Shown here piece after piece: positions 4,132 through 6,370 of a DNA stretch of 6,370 nucleotides. Position 1 is the stretch's first letter, and every line of letters starts with the position of its first letter. The stretch covers positions 1 to 6,370 of the forward strand of contig QHYF01000302.1 in assembly GCA_003224075.1 (NCBI GenBank). The letters are read 5' to 3'. The notes under the pieces are model-generated. The model made no database searches, had not been told where the DNA came from, and saw only the letters and a list, made by a program, of their open reading frames with translations. The translations under genes and the position numbers were made by a program. This stretch comes from Acidobacteriota bacterium. Lineage in GTDB: Bacteria; Acidobacteriota; Terriglobia; Acidiferrales; UBA7541.

Positions 4132-6366
4132 CTATGAATTCGGATGGATTTTGCTGCCCGCCGCCTCTAACTCTGCGTTCGAATCGGGCAATCCCTTTTT
4201 GTCGCTATCCAGGACTTCGCGGACTTTCCGCACCAGAATTTCTTCCGTAAACGGTTTGTGCAAAAGATTGACTCCTTGTTGCAGCACGCCATGCCCGGCG
4301 ATGAAGCTGTCCGTGTAGCCGGACATATACAGCACCTTCAGCCGCGGCTGGCGTGCGGACAATCGCTCTGCCAGTACGCGGCCGTTCATTCCCGGCATGA
4401 CCACGTCCGTGAGCAAGAGGTCGAAGGGCCTTGCATGGCGCGTGGCAACCTCCAGGGCCTCCTCGCCGCTCGGTGCCGACAAGACGTGGAATCCGTTGGA
4501 TTCGAGGAATGTTTGCGCGAGCTTTCGAAGAGGATCCGCATCTTCCACCAGAAGAATGGTTTCTGATCCTTGCGGCCTCTCATGGGATCCGTTTTTGGAT
4601 TCAGCGCCGGAAACTTGCTCCGTTTCCCAGTGCCTCGGGAGGTAAATCTGAAAATTCGATCCTTTGGAGGGCGCACTTTCCACCCAGATATATCCGTTGC
4701 TTTGTTTCACTACACCATAAACGGTCGCCAGACCGAGGCCAGTACCTTTTCCTCTTTCCTTGGTGGTAAAAAACGGCTCAAAAATGTGCGTCAGCGTTTC
4801 GGCATCCATGCCGGTTCCGGTGTCGGCAATTGCCAGCATCACGTATTGTCCTGCCCGGGAACCGGGATGATCATGCGTGTATGCCTGGTCCAGTTCTACG
4901 TTGGCGGTTTGGATCTTGAGATTCCCGCCTGTAGGCATGGCGTCCCGCGCGTTCACCGCCAAATTCATGATCACTTGCTCGATCTGGCTTTGGTCGGCTT
5001 TGACATTTCCAAGTTCCGAGCCCAAAGACAGTGACACTTCGATGTCCTCGCCCAGCAAGCGGGGAAGCATTTTTTCCATGTCCGAAACGAGGGTGTTCAG
5101 GCTCAGGATGGAAGGTGTCAAGACCTGCTGCCGGCTGAAGGCCAGCAGTTGGCGTGTGAGCGAGGCCGCGCGTCGGCCTGCTTTTTCGATTTCCTCGGCG
5201 TGTTCGTAGCTGGGCTGTTTTGGGTCCAGTGATTTCTTGAGCACCCCGCTGTAGCCAATGATGACGCCCAGAAGATTGTTGAAATCGTGGGCAATTCCGC
5301 CCGAGAGCCGGCCGATGGCCTCCATCTTCTGCGCCATTCTGAGCTGCCGCTCGAGGGCACGTCTCTCCGTGACGTCTTCGGCAAACACCTCAAAGTACCC
5401 CGGACCGCCGTCCTTGTCGTCCACGCGATGGCCCGAACACCGCACCACGATGGGTTGGCCGTCTCGCCGCTTCCATTCCAGTTCGACGTCCTTCACTTCC
5501 TTCGATTCAGCAAGGGATGCGCTCATTTGTTGATAGTCGGAAGAATGCCGAAACACCTGCGTTCCGAGATCCACTTTGAGGAGTTCTTGTAAGGTGTCAT
5601 AACCGAGGATCCTTTGAAGAACGGGATTCACCTGCAGGAACTGGCCGTTCGTTTTTGCTCTGTAGATCCCGTAAGGCGCGCCCTCCACCAGAGACCGGAA
5701 GCTCGCTTCCGAGCGCGAAAGCGCTTCTTCTGCATATTTGCGCTCCGTAATGTCGCGGTTCACAATCAAAAGCTTTTCCGGCTCGCCGTTGGCGTTCCGG
5801 ATTACGCTTGCGACGGATTCCAGCGTCAGCCAATCGCCATTCTTGTGACGGAAGCGGTATTCCAGAATTCTTCCTGTTCCCGTTTGACGGGCCTCCGAAG
5901 CAGCCTTTTTGACTCGCTCGCGGTCTTCGGGATGAATCTGTTCGAACGAGGAGGAGTCTTGCAGTTCCTCCGGCGAGTATCCCAGGATCTTCTGATAGGA
6001 AAGACTGTTGAAGATTCTACGGCCTTCCATATCTACGACGGCAATCATGTCCGCCGCGTTCTCGCTGATCAAATGAAAAAGCTCTTCTCGTTCGAGCAAT
6101 TGCCGGCGAATCCTGTGAATCTGCAGATGCTGATAGATTGTGTAGAGGTCGAACAGGAAAACGAGACCAACCAGACCTCGTATAGCCTGGGGCAGTACAT
6201 ACGATGCATGAAAATCTGGGGGCGTGGACGGATTTGGAAGCAGGAAAGAAGCCAGCGCAGCCGTGAGGAAAAGCGTGATGATGCCCGCCACGGCCCACAG
6301 CCACCATTCGCGGCGCTCAATCTTTCGAAAGTTCGACCGGAGAGCCGCCACTTCCATGTTTTCCAT
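4132..6366 (-). CDS. Membrane hybrid histidine kinase: two PAS domains, HisKA, HATPase, C-terminal receiver
   Basis: A 744-residue sensor kinase. Two hydrophobic helices at about residues 21-43 and 62-80 anchor it, with a short external loop of roughly 18 residues, so sensing is probably within the membrane or by the cytoplasmic PAS domains. PAS 1 spans about 92-210 (ends IVNRDITERK) and PAS 2 about 216-337 (ends AEDVTERR). The HisKA phospho-site is His360 in GGIAHDFNN. The ATPase has the N box (QVIMNLAVNARDAM, 464-477), DTGTGM (515-520), the FEPFFTT F box and GKGTGLGLATVYG. The C-terminal receiver (about 602-720) has Glu608/Asp609, Asp654, Ser682 and Lys704. No Hpt domain is seen. Start choice is uncertain: ATG 6366 lies 4 nt from the window edge, the frame is open upstream, and ATG 6357 is an alternative. 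The receiver-PilZ gene follows after 13 nt. Confidence 0.9.
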   Translation of the reverse strand: MENMEVAALRSNFRKIERREWWLWAVAGIITLFLTAALASFLLPNPSTPPDFHASYVLPQAIRGLVGLVFLFDLYTIYQHLQIHRIRRQLLEREELFHLISENAADMIAVVDMEGRRIFNSLSYQKILGYSPEELQDSSSFEQIHPEDRERVKKAASEARQTGTGRILEYRFRHKNGDWLTLESVASVIRNANGEPEKLLIVNRDITERKYAEEALSRSEASFRSLVEGAPYGIYRAKTNGQFLQVNPVLQRILGYDTLQELLKVDLGTQVFRHSSDYQQMSASLAESKEVKDVELEWKRRDGQPIVVRCSGHRVDDKDGGPGYFEVFAEDVTERRALERQLRMAQKMEAIGRLSGGIAHDFNNLLGVIIGYSGVLKKSLDPKQPSYEHAEEIEKAGRRAASLTRQLLAFSRQQVLTPSILSLNTLVSDMEKMLPRLLGEDIEVSLSLGSELGNVKADQSQIEQVIMNLAVNARDAMPTGGNLKIQTANVELDQAYTHDHPGSRAGQYVMLAIADTGTGMDAETLTHIFEPFFTTKERGKGTGLGLATVYGVVKQSNGYIWVESAPSKGSNFQIYLPRHWETEQVSGAESKNGSHERPQGSETILLVEDADPLRKLAQTFLESNGFHVLSAPSGEEALEVATRHARPFDLLLTDVVMPGMNGRVLAERLSARQPRLKVLYMSGYTDSFIAGHGVLQQGVNLLHKPFTEEILVRKVREVLDSDKKGLPDSNAELEAAGSKIHPNS

Positions 6367-6370
6367 ATCG

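Noticed and set aside
4570..5034. 154-residue + strand frame opposite the kinase ATPase domain
   Set aside because: The - strand encodes the N, G1, F and G2 boxes through this region, so the + strand frame is an antisense shadow.

Overview
The window looks like a chromosomal segment from a soil-type bacterium, most likely an acidobacterium. That placement is an inference from gene style: a caa3-like oxidase subunit III/IV gene pair followed by a tiny CxxC protein, plus a PAS-rich hybrid kinase of the kind common in Acidobacteria and Deltaproteobacteria. There is no rRNA or marker gene to confirm it. No tRNA, rRNA, CRISPR array, transposase or integrase was seen.

Left part (1-1469, + strand): the 3' end of an aerobic respiratory operon. 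It holds the last codons of an upstream gene, then heme-copper oxidase subunit III, subunit IV, and a 76-residue CxxC membrane protein whose start overlaps the subunit IV stop. The spacings (48 nt to the preferred start, 13 nt, then a 4-nt ATGA overlap) indicate one transcript. Subunit III carries an apparent extra two-helix insert.

Middle (1470-2226): mostly non-coding, except for a 63-residue single-pass membrane protein on the - strand (1660-1851). It has a very good ribosome binding site and a plausible promoter. The 375 nt between it and the next gene hold the divergent upstream regions.

Right part (2227-6366): a signalling cluster built around cyclic di-GMP. On the + strand is a receiver/HD-GYP phosphodiesterase gene that appears broken. 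The receiver lacks the stretch between its conserved Thr and Lys (about 41 nt short compared with the two intact receivers in the window), and the frame shifts at the same place. The HD-GYP half remains open and keeps all its catalytic motifs. Converging on it from the - strand are a two-gene unit: a 744-residue membrane hybrid histidine kinase (two PAS domains, HisKA, HATPase, C-terminal receiver) and, 13 nt downstream, a receiver-PilZ protein. PilZ domains bind c-di-GMP and HD-GYP domains degrade it, so the three genes plausibly formed one pathway in which a membrane sensor controls a c-di-GMP effector and a c-di-GMP hydrolase. The main points for a second look are the broken receiver with a 14-nt repeat at the lesion, the REC-PilZ/hybrid-kinase pair, and the two small membrane proteins.
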